A DNA stretch of 64,000 nucleotides from Lactifluus volemus (Eukaryota > Basidiomycota > Agaricomycetes > Russulales > Russulaceae): positions 62,001 to 126,000 of the forward strand of contig WTXI01000085.1 of the NCBI GenBank assembly GCA_022376515.1, given 5' to 3'. Positions 23,932 to 35,826 of the stretch are shown here, one piece after another; within the stretch, counting starts at the first letter, position 1; every line of letters begins with the position of its first letter. Under the pieces are notes generated by a model. It had not been told where the DNA came from. It saw only the letters and a program-made list of their open reading frames with translations, and did no database searches. Position numbers and translations under genes: made by a program.

Positions 23932-24249
23932 CATTTGCGGGAGAGCAGGAGAGCGGTGAGCGTGCTTGTGTTGTTGTATGACATGTGGTAAAGTAGATGA
24001 GTCTGACGATCCTATACTACAAATTATATTTCGGTGTAAATGTTCTCTTAAATGGTGGGTTGGCCTCACGCGCGTTTAACCTGGCCTGAATCGTAAAACG
24101 GGTGTCGTTATCCCAGTGAATCTATTATGAAGCGTAACCATATAATTTTGTCATTTGAACGCAATAGGCGGATACTACTAGTATGTGGTCTAGCACAGGG
24201 AGTAGCGAGTACAACAAGACACAATAAAAGCAAGAAGCTAAAGCATTCA

Positions 24250-25609
24250 CTACGGCACTGGAAGGGCCGCCTTGCGTGCGAGAACATAGCCCACCGTTCG
24301 GTACCAATGGCCTACTGATCTCCACGCGGTAACAGGCCAGATTTCGTTTTTGCGGGGCATCCTAGAGCGAAGTTTCCATGTACTAAGTTTGCCCTTTATC
24401 TCAGCAAAGCGAGATACGACCTCATCCATCGTGGGACGCTTTGTGGGGTCGTCCTGCACCATATCATTGATGAGTGGTTTGAGGAAATCTAAACCATCAT
24501 ACTTCTGTTTTGGCGTCAGAACGATTTCCATTCAGAAAAAATAAGGTGTTCAGACCTGGATATAGTCCTCCCGAACCAAGTTTCCGAGATAGTATACGTC
24601 AGTTGGGAATGGATTGCAGAGCTTTGTTCTGTCTCGGTGCTCAGGTGCGGACTTGTCACCGCCACGGAGGGCGTAATCGCGAGGGGGTCCATTCTTGGGA
24701 TCATATAGCCGAGAGAGGCCAAAGTCGATGAGAAAGTATCGTGGAGGATACCGAGTCCTCGTGTACTTTTTCGCACGTCCATGATAGTTCTTTGCACGGG
24801 AAATCTTCACAGGGTGGAATGACTGAGGATACATCCTCGATGGGTCAAGCATGATGTTTTCTGATGTGCAATCCCTGACAAATAAGATCAGCAACTTGGA
24901 TGCGATGATGTGAAAGAATAATTACCGATGAGCGACATTATGTTGATGCATAAATTGAACGCCCTGCTGAGTTGAGAACAATCTGTATTAACAAAAAGAA
25001 AAGGGGACACATACCTCGCAAATCTGTTCGAAGAAAGCAACAAACTCTCCATATGTATTAAACCGTGGATTATAAAATGGACGTAAGTGCGAGTGCACCA
25101 TGATCGGGGGGTCATTGGGTAACTCGATAACATCGAGGAGAGGTGCACAATGGTTGCGAGGATTCGAAACAAGAGAATCAGAGGAAAATAATTTGTTTAT
25201 TTGAAGTTCATAGGGGCCTTCACCCTCCAGGAGTTTCTTTAATATGACGGTTTTCCCGTCAGATATCCTGGTCGCGTCCATGACCCGGCGCTGAGGGCCG
25301 TCAGGGCAGTTTCGTGAAAGCAAGGAGTATACTCACCATTGGTTGACACTCTTCACATTCCCACCAGTCAAAACCTTTCTTGCTGGTGACTTCAACCCAC
25401 GATTCCTTCCAACCTTGGCAGTATCGAGGGCGTAATATATAACCAGCTGCCTCAAGGGCTTGTTGCCGTTCAGCCCACCATATTTCCTCCTGGTCTAGCC
25501 GTCCTGGCTGAAAGGGGCGTCTTCGAACGTTCGATATCCAGTCTGAATAAGAACCAGCAGAAGAAGAAGAGGAAGAGGAAGAGTGTTCGTCTTCTAGCTT
25601 ATTAGACAT
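24250..25609 (-). CDS. Protein kinase-like protein, copy B
   Basis: A five-exon paralogue of kinase A with the same splice sites. It starts MSNKLEDEHSSSSSSSSAGS and contains GKTVILKKL, the split HRDCTSENIMLDP, YFLIDFGLSRLYD, KSAPEHRDRTKLC and DDPTKRPTMDEVVSRF, ending KAALPVP at 24250-24252. Catalytic HRD, N and DFG residues are present. It differs from copy A mainly in the N-terminal serine run and exon 2. It lies downstream of and convergent with AKR1-like copy B. Both kinases keep open frames although the ankyrin copies beside them decayed, which suggests they are maintained. Confidence 0.85.
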
Positions 25610-25654
25610 GTGCGAGGAAGAGTGTTCGTAAAGCCCGAGGAACCGTTATCCGCG

Positions 25655-25666
25655 CTATATATATTT
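25655..25666 (-). promoter_or_regulatory. TATA-like run upstream of kinase B
   Basis: TA run about 46-57 bases upstream of the kinase B ATG; counterpart of 1588-1601. Confidence 0.45.
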
Positions 25667-25669
25667 TTC

Positions 25670-27824
25670 AAGATGCGGTATGGACAGCGCCTCATGATCT
25701 CGTGCATTTTTACCTTGTAGGCGCCGCCGCCGCCGACACACAGGGCTATGCGTATGAATCGGGAAAAAGGCACATAACCCGATGGTTAACGTCCGGACCA
25801 CATCAGGGGCAGCTCCTTCCGAAACAGATCAGGGGCAGTTCAAGTTCCGCCTTCGAGCCCCTGTCATGTCGCGTGCCACTGCACATTGTGGGTACATTAG
25901 ATGACTCAGCGGGTGGGAAGCAAGGAAGCGAAATCACTAGAAGCGCCGACGGTGTCGGCCCTTGACCTTGCTTGAATTTATTTTGTCTGACGGGCGGTGC
26001 TTCCCTGCCAGGTGTGGTCATGTGCGTTACCCCGGTGTCCGTCCCACCCTCCCTTGGTCAATGTACTACACCCCATCCCTTCATCCAGATGTTCAAGGTG
26101 CGCATCCTAAACACTCCAACTTGATTTGACCAATTTCGTCGACATATCTTTGGCTAGCCCGTACTCCTCCTGGCTCTTGACGACTATTTCTTCACCGTCA
26201 CAAGACTGTTTGGCGCGATTGTTCGATGCCATCAACTCGATGAATCTCTCCGCCGCTCCGGTCTTGACGTGTTCAGAGGCTCATCATGCATAATTCGGAA
26301 CGCAAGGACGTCTTTATCGAAAAGTTCACTTCCCCACAGAATCCTTCATCATCTCAAACCCACGGAGGACGTTGCTCCTCCTGGAGTTGCCTCCAGCCAC
26401 GGAAGCCACGGAAGTCCCCCGGCTGCTAAGGGTGGAAGAGGGACACCTCGTCGACTTCATCCCATAGCCAATACGCGCGAGCGCTGCCGCCAAGCACGGG
26501 TATATCAGACCTTCGTCTAGGAACGAAAGGCACGCACTACTACCACACCACGATTGTGTACAAGGGTCAGTTTTCTCTTTCGTCACCAAAACACACCTTC
26601 GACCAGAAGGAACCGTTGGGCACATGCGAGACTTAGGAAGTGGTTGTGGCGGAATTGTGGTACGCACCTGAAAGGGTGGTACATTCGAATGTTCAGGCGG
26701 TGCTGGTAACGGCAGAAGGAGGCACAGGCAACGCAACATGACAATGTAGATTTCTTGCAGAGTCGGATAGTGATGTCAACACAAATTAGATGCAAGGGAC
26801 AGACACACGGGAATGTACATGACCGGTCTGGGATGACGCTGCTTGACTCAGTAGACTCTATTCTCATGCTTTATTCTTACACTGGGTTTCCTGAACACCG
26901 CTTTTGCATTTTCGAATCTGCAGAGGAGGGAAAACAGGTGCAAGAACAGCAAGAGGCTGCTAGTTGAGATGTGGCAGCAACGAATATCGCTACCGGTTGT
27001 CCCAACCACCTCGAGGTGACCAGAACCAGTGCGCTCCGAGGCAGCGGTTCGAGCAGAGCAGGCCTTCCAAACAAGACAAGAAAACACAGCGAGAAGTTCT
27101 GGCGGAAGACACAGATGCAAGGATCAAGAAAAACCGAAAGAAAGCACAGAGGGAGAGGGCACCCATCGGACCGGATGCGAGGCAACGAACTGGGGCGTGT
27201 GAATAACATACTCGTTATAGGCAACAACAAATTTTTTCTATGGCGCGGAACGTACAGAATAAGTAGGCGAACGAGGGGAAAAAAGTGGCGGAAGACCAGA
27301 AAAGGATGGATGGATGGCCAATATAGGAAAAAAGGCCACGTGAAGAGGATTACTAACGGGATTAGTAAGAAGGCGACTTTCGACTCCTACAGAATACCTT
27401 GCAAGCAAGGTAACAAGTTGAGGGACAATTGGCATGCGAGAAGCAGGACGAACCCAACCATACCGCAATAGTTCAAACGTCGACGTGCGCCAGGAAGAAC
27501 ACGCAGCTGAGGCGTGTGGCTAGAGTGCCCCACCGATACGATACATTTGTCGAGCAGCAACACGGAAAGTCGAGTACAGAGCGCAGTGCTCATAGGAGCT
27601 CATACGTACCCAATTTCCGCTTACACCAACTAATGTCCTCACCGAGTATCAACCACAATTCGTCAGCTTCAAAGATAATAGACACGGCGGATCCACCTGT
27701 CGAATTGGCGACTCCTTCTTGTCGTCCGCATGTAAGGGCCAGAGGCGTAAACAACTCGGGATACGAAACGCACAGAGAAGCAGAGGAAGATTAGACAGCA
27801 GACAGAACGTGCTTAGGCCAGAGT
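25670..27824. other. Long intergenic stretch, no supported gene
   Basis: About 2.1 kb. The longest frame (26971-27471, plus) is Arg/Lys-rich with no domain and no splice-supported extension. Frames at 26269-26520 and 26326-26739 are also featureless. No copies of the local families are seen. It includes a short CGCCGCCGCCGCC run at about 25721. Confidence 0.35.
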
Positions 27825-28355
27825 TTACAGACACAGTGAGTCCGTCGGGAGGGAAGACCATGACATCAAATGCTGATTCAGGGTTTTATTTGTTTTTATA
27901 AGATGCCTAATCACCGCATTCAACGAGACTAGCGCTTTAGCTTTAGCGCGATGATCCTCAAAGTCTTCACTGACAACCGTGCCTGCTTGGTTTGGAATCT
28001 TGCTTGATACAGAAAGCTGTCGGATTTCGCCCCTCCACACCCCATTTGTGATGCTGTGTAAAGCCCAGACTAGGTGCCAAAAGCGGTGCTTACATTAGAA
28101 TCTTCTCGAGAGTTATCAAAGCGGTGAGCTCGCCATAGCTATCCGGGGGTGGGTTCTCCGCCTTCTTTTTGACCGAATCCTCAAGTAGCTTTACGGGAAT
28201 CACGTCAGGAATGACATCCGACACACTCACGTAGAAGGAGCATTGGCAACAAGAGTGAAGAGATCGCCTTTGCCGTCCTCAGGGTCGACGTCCATCCGAA
28301 TGTTGTCCGTTGACGTAAAACCCGGGGCTGAGGTGGTCGATGTGTTTACTGTCAT
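27825..28355 (-). CDS. Small hypothetical protein, probably three exons
   Basis: Reading the minus strand from the ATG at 28353-28355 gives MTVNTSTTSAPGFTSTDNIR and an acidic stretch (DVDPEDGKGDLFTL). A second exon begins LLEDSVKKKAENPPP and ends at a good donor (GTAAGC). A third begins ITNGVWRGEIRQLS and ends at TAA 27825-27827. The second intron is convincing. The first is not: the strong donor GTGAGT leaves the wrong phase, and a phase-correct donor would be the weak GTTGCC. Either this intron is unusual or the gene has a frame lesion. I recognise no family. Its ATG is 116 bases from the divergent Crinkler gene, suggesting a shared promoter. Confidence 0.45.
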
Positions 28356-28471
28356 GTGACTGATATGAACGAAACAATGCTCAATGCCCAGTGCCCACTG
28401 ATCCCACTTACGTCTTTACATTCAAATTCATCCCTGGCTGCTATCGTCTACACATCTGGCCAATAACCGCT

Positions 28472-30730
28472 ATGTCTAATATGCTCGAGATCAACTGCTT
28501 GGTTTTCGGTGACGATCACGACCACATCTTCACGATCGAGATTGCAGATACTGAGAATATCGGCGCCCTGAAGGACGCAATCAAGGAGGAAACGAGAAAC
28601 ACATTTCAAAACGTCGATGCCGATACTCTCATTCTCTGGAAGGTTTCTCTCCCGGTTGACGAAAGGCTAAAAGAGAACATCAGAAACATCGTTGGTGACA
28701 AACCGTTATTGTCTACGGAGGAGCTATCGGATGTCTTCTCAGAAACCCCTCCCCAAGAACACTTACACCTCGTCGTGGAACGACCGACGGTTGGTAAGTG
28801 CAATACGCCTTGTTCGGTATAAAGTGAAGCTAATGACTTTTCTCAACCCTCTATTAACGCCTGGGCTTCATCTTCCTCCTCCACAGTTCTCAACTGCTTC
28901 CTTCTCGGTGATGCCCCCAACCGGACCTTCGCTGTCGAGATTCCGAAGACAAAAAATATCAGCGTCCTCAAAGATCTGATCAAGGCGAAAAACCCATTGT
29001 CTTTGGGCAATGTTGATGCGAAGGGTATCGCCTTGTGGCAGGTTTCATTTCCCATCGACGATCTTCCTTCCAAGAACCTCGATAACTTAATTGGTGGGTC
29101 ACCCCAAGTTCCCACACAACTACCAAACGAAGAGCCCAGATTATTACTACCCATGCGTATCCTGTCAGAAATCTTTCCAGAGCCACCTATCGAAAAACAC
29201 GTCCACATTATAATCCAGCCACCGCAAACTCGGTCACCACTTACTCAAGCCGACCTGGAGGAAAAGGACAACATCATCATCACTGCTTTAAAAACTAGTG
29301 GGTTTCTCACTTGTTCAACTCATGTCCCATCCTAACATTGCTCAGGGCGCGAACAGGCTGTCAAGAATGCCCTGAATGCAAAAAAGCCCCTTATTCACGA
29401 TGGTATGACACAGTCGGAAGAGACCAGGGCTCCACCCATCCAATTGTTCCACCCAGTCTTTGGTCACTTCCTTGATGACCTTTTGAGCGAATCACCTATT
29501 CCTCCCGAAGTTTCCAAGGCGACGATCGACTATATGAGAGCCGCCTCAGCGATTTACGAGAGTGAGGAAGTTCGCAGGGTTAAGCTCCGGCCGCACCTTT
29601 GCAGGATCCTGGCTGCCGCTTTGGTCACAACGACAAACGCGGATAAAACATCTCCTGAAGGCGTTGTTTCGATAAGCCTGGAACAGAAACAGATCTACGA
29701 GGTCGCAATAATCCTTCTCAGCAAGCATGGATATGGCAATGGCGACCCCTCGACGCAGGCTGGTCAGTCGGCAGTTCAAATTTGGGCTCAGGATGAGGTA
29801 GTTAAAGTCCATGTCCTATATAACCCTCGGCTGCCCTGACATTTTTTCTTCTAGCACGAAGTAGTACGCGATAATAGCTGCTGCCCAACATTCCTCCTTG
29901 CGGCGTTTGGTCCTTGGCTTGTAATTCTTGGTTTGGTTTTCACCGACAAGTGGATCGTCCAGCGCCTTACGGACTTCATCTGGGTTGGGCTGGATGCTAC
30001 ATTGCACGATGCTCATGATCTTCGGGTCGCGCGAATCTTTTACTCGTTGCGAACCAATATGAAAAGACTCCGTGAATATTACGCTGGACTTGAAGCCATC
30101 CCAGTTGACCCTAGTAGTACCGGTCTACGTCCTCACTTCTTTCCCTCTATTTGTGCCTATCGTGATGAAGTTCACGGAGTCATCCGGTTCACATATGTTA
30201 AACCCCTCGATGTGGACTCTACCTGCGTCACCTTCCTTGCAAGAACGACCACGGATACCCCGAAATCAGTTGTAATCAAATTTGTCCAGCGTTATGGAGA
30301 AAAGGCACATCAATTACTCGCAAAAGTAAATCTGGCACCACAACTCTTTTACTACGGAAAGATCGGTCTAGAAGGAGACCCATCTTATGGACACCTTCGT
30401 ATGGTTGTGATGGAGTACGTGGATGGAAAGTTATTGATTGAAGTGAATCCGACCCCTCCCGGATTGAAGGACAAAATTCGCCATGCCCTGAATGTTTTGC
30501 ACGGGCAGGGCTATGTGTTTGGGGACCTTCGTCCACAAAACATCATGATGACGGAGAACGGAGGGATCAAACTTATTGACTTTGACTGGGCAGGTGTCGA
30601 CGGGCAGTCTACATACCCGCTTATGATAAATTGTTGCATCAACTGGCCAGCTGGTGTAAAGGCACGGTCCATCATGGAGACCTGGCACGATGTCGACATG
30701 CTAGGGCGAATGGAGCTAGAAGAACAATAG
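28472..30730 (+). CDS. Crinkler-type protein: two Crinkler-N domains plus kinase-like domain
   Basis: Four exons (28472-28793, 28887-29297, 29346-29797, 29855-30730) join in frame to 686 residues. Residues 1-105 form a Crinkler N-terminal domain (INCLVFGDDHDHIFTIEI, LKDAIKEE, DADTLILWKVSLPVD). A second copy follows at about 108-235 (LNCFLLGDAPNRTFAVEI, GIALWQVSFPIDDL). A helical linker leads to a C-terminal kinase-like domain: VVIKFV (candidate Lys), HGQGYVFGDLRPQNIMM as catalytic loop and LIDFDWAG in place of DFG. Crinkler-N domains are ubiquitin-like and occur in oomycete and fungal proteins that act in host or rival nuclei or in inter-individual conflict. The HRD triad reads FGD here, but D and N are kept. 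An alternative upstream ATG is at 28391. Confidence 0.85.
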
Positions 30731-31121
30731 GGGACTGTGCCAGCACAAAAATAGGTAGTACAAGGATACAAATTGGGACGATAGGTACCGCTCGTCGCCT
30801 ATCAAATGAATGAGGTTTCCAGCGTTACTGTGCGCCACTGCGCCTTGAGCGCACGCACACACTTCCATTTTTAGATGTCCTCCCTCGTTTTTGATGATAA
30901 CTCGATTCCTGTTTTGGTTGTTCCCATCTCCATCGTTGTCCTGGTCTGTTCATTCCGGTTTCAGTCGAATATATGTAGTATTATCGAGTCTCCAAATACC
31001 ATCCGACAGCTGTATAAATATTACGCGTAGGCCGTATGAACAAGCTATCACAACATCGAGGGAAGAGCAGCTACGAAAAATGGTCACAAATTGTCCAGGA
31101 AAGGCCCAACGACTACGAAGA
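30731..31121. other. Convergent 3' region, partly duplicated
   Basis: The part next to the DUF6535 gene (about 31005-31121) resembles 54840-54971, downstream of the DUF6535 pseudogene, so the 3' flank was duplicated with the gene. Confidence 0.5.
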
Positions 31122-34100
31122 TCACGCCACGCTGACAGGCCCATGAGAATGGGAGATGTGTGGATTGATGACCTCTAATACCCTCTCCGCGAAGTTCTGG
31201 CGCTTACCCAACGAATGCCGCCGGACATCGCGAAGCCTGCCCACTGCCTCGTCGATATGTGGACCTGTCTGCCCTTCAAGAATGTTGCCGAGTAGTTTCA
31301 AGAGACAGGCTTTGAAATCCTCTGGACAGTCGAAATCAGCATCGAGAGGAATCTCAAGTTCGGGGAGTCGCATCGTGAGGTCGAAAGCAACGTCAAGGAT
31401 AACTTTCTGCGTCCCATGTGAATCTTTGCGCTTCTCCCAGTCGTCTGTGATACTTTTGAAAGCACCAATGTAGAGATCATGCTGAGAAACTTCCAACGTA
31501 GACGTGGGAAGCACTTTCCCGAGGGTGATGAAGAATAGCTCGACGGCAACGCCAAGGCCACCGCCATCGCGTAAGTCTTGCCAACGAGCGAGTTGACTCT
31601 CCATTATGAGCCCGCGATTGTACCGATCCGTGGCCTTCACCAGGGACTTCAGACTTTCAAGCGTCCTGCGGTATTCTCTAGTGTTCGTGTTCGTGTTCTG
31701 CGGCGGCTGTATAATATCGCGCAATTTGGGGGCAATCGAACATAAGCCTTGAAGATGTTGCCATGGTAATACGGATAGTGGTTTGGGCGAAATGGAGAGG
31801 AAATGAACAGCTTCGCCAAAATTGGGCAGTTCCGCGTCTGAAAGAATATTGTCGAACTGAATACCGGGTAATTGAGAAGTTAGTTTCTGAGTGACACCAT
31901 TTATGTTGCGCCAGGCTTCGTAGATGCCCCTGTCGAGATATTGCATGCGGTCAGCTTCGTCATGGATGCGCTGCAGTTCCGCGATTTGGTGACGCGAATC
32001 ATCCGTGCTTAACCTCTCCCTCACTTGTAGTTCTGTCAACTCTGGTCCGAGGAATAGCACCGAGTAAAGCTTCAATAGACTCTCCAGCGCCTGCTTGAAA
32101 TCTTCGTCAATCCTCGCCGCAGCTTGGAGCGCCAGATCGTCAACGGTCCCATCGTGTCCTTCAAGGTTCAAATTTGCAAGATTCGACACGGCATCCTCCA
32201 TAGAAACCTTCACCAAGTGGTGACTGAGCGTCGGTTCGATGGCCAAGATAGAAAGGCAGGTCCAGCGCGCCACGAATGATTGATCCATCTTCGATGCCGT
32301 AAGTTCACGGATCTTTTCGAACTTGGCTACGTCATGAAGGACTTTGGTGATGTCTCCAAACCAGCCTAGATGGGAATTTCCACGGAATATAAGTTCGGCG
32401 GTGGTTTCGACACATGCGCGTGTACGTTGATGCCATTGTGTATGGTTGGAAAAGTGGCCAGGGTCATTGCATGTCCCCAACAGGTAACCCACACGCTTGC
32501 TGAGCTCGTGCAAACCTTGGTTTGGTTCTATCGACCCAAGCGTGGAGGAAGATCCCGAGGAATGGAAAAGACCTGTGTGATGATGGTGATGATTGGTTCC
32601 TCGAACTCCGACGAAGCGCAAGATAGGATCGAGCCAGTTGTGACCAGTGCTGGACGGTGGAGTGGGTGTACTGAGACTATTATCCTTGATCCCGCTCTTC
32701 TCCTCTTTTATGCGCTCAGAGACACCCTGCCACACGTCTACACCCCAGTCCGTATTGAAAGAACCAGGGATTGCCATCGCAAATGATTCTATTTCGGCGT
32801 CTTCTGTCATGCTCTTGACTAGCCATAAGATTGCCCTTTCATCTCGCCCCATGCGCGCATCCGTCTTTTCCATTGCGAGTTCCATCTGTCCTGTTGCCAT
32901 GTTCGTGCTCAATGGTTTCGATTGTCCGTCTCGATTCGTGTAATGGCGCGCACGCAGCTTTTGGATCAAATACCAGATCAGTTCTGAGAACGAATTTTGG
33001 TACGGTGATTGCGGGTTAAGTACGGGTGAAAGCGTCGTGAAGACGTAGAACAAGCCAGTGATACCAATAGGAGTAATAGTGTACGCAGCGACGGTCGTGT
33101 TGAGGTTCAGGATGAAGTCGATAAGCCCCGCAAAGAATAGGAAGATTGACACATGTAGAAGAGCAGGTACTGCATCCGCCAGAACAGGAATGTGCCAGCG
33201 CTCAAATCGTTCGTGCAGATATTGTCGAAGGCGGGAACGCTTTAATGGGTGGTGGTAACGTTCGAAGACATGCATATAATTGCGAACCCATTGCTGAACG
33301 AGTATCGCAAGAAGCGCGGCAGAAAGACTGAAGATGAGGGACATGAACCAGAAAACGTTCACGCGAACGTCGGATGGCCGTGGGGTGAAAGTAGGGAGAG
33401 GTAGCGGCGGAGTGGAAGGAATGGTGACTTGTGGAGCAATGGAAGAAATCTGTTTGGAGATCTGTGCAAGAATTGCAACGTTCTGTTGCATGTAGTAGGC
33501 TGTCTCTTGAGCAGGGCTTGGTTGTAGACTCTGAAGGCTATTGACGACAAAGGCAGACAGGGCAGTTGCAAATAACCCAGCCTGTAAACAGTGAAACCAG
33601 CGTGATTGAATATGGGAGAGAGTCGGGTATAAGAAAATGAACGCACATAGGTAAGAACGCCATCCATATCCTTCTTCAAGGACTTGACATGGGTATCATC
33701 GTAATTCTTAGCTTCTCGTCCATAAAGGGACCAAAGTCCATTGGCGCCGTCGTTAAAGTCCTCTGCCTTTGTGGGCTCTGGGTTAGGGCCAGATGGATTA
33801 GGAGCTTCACATGGCCATGGGCGTCAGATCATCAAGACCCGTAAATGGCAAGTGACATACACACCGGGATCGGGGGCATGATCGGCATTTGCCTGGCCGG
33901 CTCCCTCATGCCCAACATTCCCAGACGGGGGCATGCCACTGGCTTTGCCGTTGCTTCCCTCGCCTTTGAAATAACAGACAATGTGACTCAGGGACCACTG
34001 GAAAGGCGGACAGGGAAGGCGATGGAAGGGCTTACCTGGCACTAACATATCGATGTTCACACTAGCAGGGCTTGGCTGTACTCCATTGTGCCAGCCGTCT

Positions 34101-34268
34101 ACATCAGATTTGCCAGCTTCCTTGTGGGTTCCGCTTCCTCCTGCGTCGTCTTTCGTTGTAGTCAGTAATTGGTGAGAAAAGATGGGGATAGGGCAGACCA
34201 GGGGTCGGAGAAATGGCTTTCCGTGGCTGAGCCGCAGGGTTTCTGAAGCGTTTGGTAGATTTGGGCAT
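31122..34268 (-). CDS. DUF6535 membrane protein, copy B (complete)
   Basis: Five exons (34199-34268, 34036-34149, 33865-33963, 33647-33804, 31122-33581) join in frame to 966 residues. The N-terminus (MPKSTKRFRNPAAQPRKA) is basic and followed by a Pro/Gly-rich region. The DUF6535 domain begins GANGLWSLYGREAKNYD and includes AGLFATALSAFVVNSL, FWFMSLIFSLSAALLAIL, ALLHVSIFLFFAGLIDFIL and PQSPYQNSFSELIWYL: about four membrane helices. The cytosolic C-terminal half is helical with conserved blocks PLSVLPWQHLQGLCSIAP, LVKATDRYNRGLIMESQLA and GQTGPHIDEAVGRL. Function is unknown. This is the only copy in the window with start, splice sites and C-terminus all intact, and serves as the reference for the damaged ones. 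Confidence 0.85.
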
Positions 34269-35210
34269 CGATGAGAAGATAGTAAATGCAAAGTCAGAGG
34301 AACTGGTGGACGTAGGAGTGAGAAGAGGTGAATTGGAATGCAACGCCAGTGAAGTTCTCCTTGAGGTGTTGGCCTGTTCAAACACGTGGGGGTGTCTAAC
34401 TCGCTCTGAATCACCATCGTGTTCAAGGTGATGATCGTGTTGAGACCGTGACGAACCACTGACGGTGGGACCGGACAAAGCCGATCCCGCGCGAGCGTAT
34501 TGACGACCGTGACCGCGTGTCAAGATTTCAGACGAATCTCATAGACACCTATCACAGAAATAATGCATACTCTATCCAAGGGATCGTATTCTATGCCGAA
34601 TGTAATCGCATTATTTTTCTTTGATAGACGCAACATCTAGGGCTCAGTTCGATTGCTCCGAGTCAGGCTGAATGCTATTGCCAGTGCGGCGCTCAAAATA
34701 CTGATTTACCGTTAACGAAATGTCGGTGAAGCGACTGAAGCCTGTCAACTTGCTTCCTATGGCAATGCCTTATGAATATAGACACCTCTTCATATTTGTC
34801 TGTTCCAGCATAACTACTCATGCGATCCGGCGAGGAGACGCGGACGACGTACTTAATCGGGATGCAGCACGGGCTTGGTGGTACGCCGCCTCTGCTTCGA
34901 TCACCTGAGGATCCACCAAGGGATTCACGGAAACGCTGCGGGTACGAGCCTTGGGCCGAGTAACGAGCGGACGTAAAAGATTCGCTTCACAGGGCTTCCG
35001 GGGGATTTGGTGACGGTTTTGAGACCGAGTAGGCAGCCTGACTGGGATGGTTACGCCGCACCGTAATAATTCCAGCCTTGTAAGTGGCAGGCTCGGCGCA
35101 CTCAGCGCACCGGCTACTTAATGAACTTCAAGTTGTCCGCCGGGTATATTTTTTGGCATCGCAGAGGTGGCAATAGAAAGAGTGATTGAGGCCCTGATGC
35201 AAGGACTTAC
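34269..35210. other. Intergenic, nothing recognised
   Basis: Upstream region of DUF6535 copy B, then unassigned sequence. No gene-like frame. Confidence 0.35.
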
Positions 35211-35346
35211 CTGGGACTGCTGCTGTACTAGTAGATGGCTGGGCTTCGAGGTAGATCTCCCAATCAGCAGACATTGGCAATGCGCGAGTGAAGCGGGACC
35301 TCTTCGTTTAAATTCATCTGGTGGGTTCCACTTCCTCCTGCATCAT
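35211..35346 (-). pseudogene. DUF6535 relic: second exon only
   Basis: The minus strand matches exon 2 of copy B (start DDAGGSGTHQM, end at a GTAAGT donor) but contains a stop and no flanking exons. It is an isolated fragment. Confidence 0.65.
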
Positions 35347-35826
35347 CTTCGCTTAAATTACATAACGACAAGTGTCAGAGCGGACCCTACTAGGATGCAC
35401 CAAAAGCAAAAGTAATGGTTCGTTGTAGTTGAATATCGAGGTTGCTTTCGATATTGGTAGATGCTGTTATGATTTCCAGAATAAAAAGTACCACAGTTGG
35501 GAAGACACTTTACTGTGAGGCGTGAGAATGTTGCCACATTTAGCGCTAATTCCCGGACATGGGAAGCCGCTTTGACTCGGACTGAGGGTCAGTGGAAAAC
35601 GAGGCGGCTGACCGAGCTGAAGTTCGCTTCTGCTCCCGCCGCGGTCACTTCTTTGAAGTCAGTGACTGCACGATTCGTACAAGATGACACAAGTTGTCAT
35701 GATCTCTTTCAAGCTCAGACGCTAACGTTACGCGCTTACCCGCAGCCTCGTGGCCATGCTGAAGAGAGGGTGCTTCATGCTTTGTATCTAGAATCCCATG
35801 GAACAATATTGTTGCCAGTGAGCGTG
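35347..35826. other. Upstream region of type II ankyrin gene D
   Basis: No separate gene recognised; it precedes the chosen ATG of the next gene. Confidence 0.35.

Noticed and set aside
27395..27413. ACCTTGCAAGCAAGGTAAC shared with 52325-52343
   Set aside because: Short partly palindromic match with no similarity around it; likely chance or a weak repeat, not enough to call a feature.
26971..27471. 166-codon plus-strand frame
   Set aside because: Arg/Lys/Gly-rich, no domain, no splice extension, and composition expected of a chance frame in this GC context.
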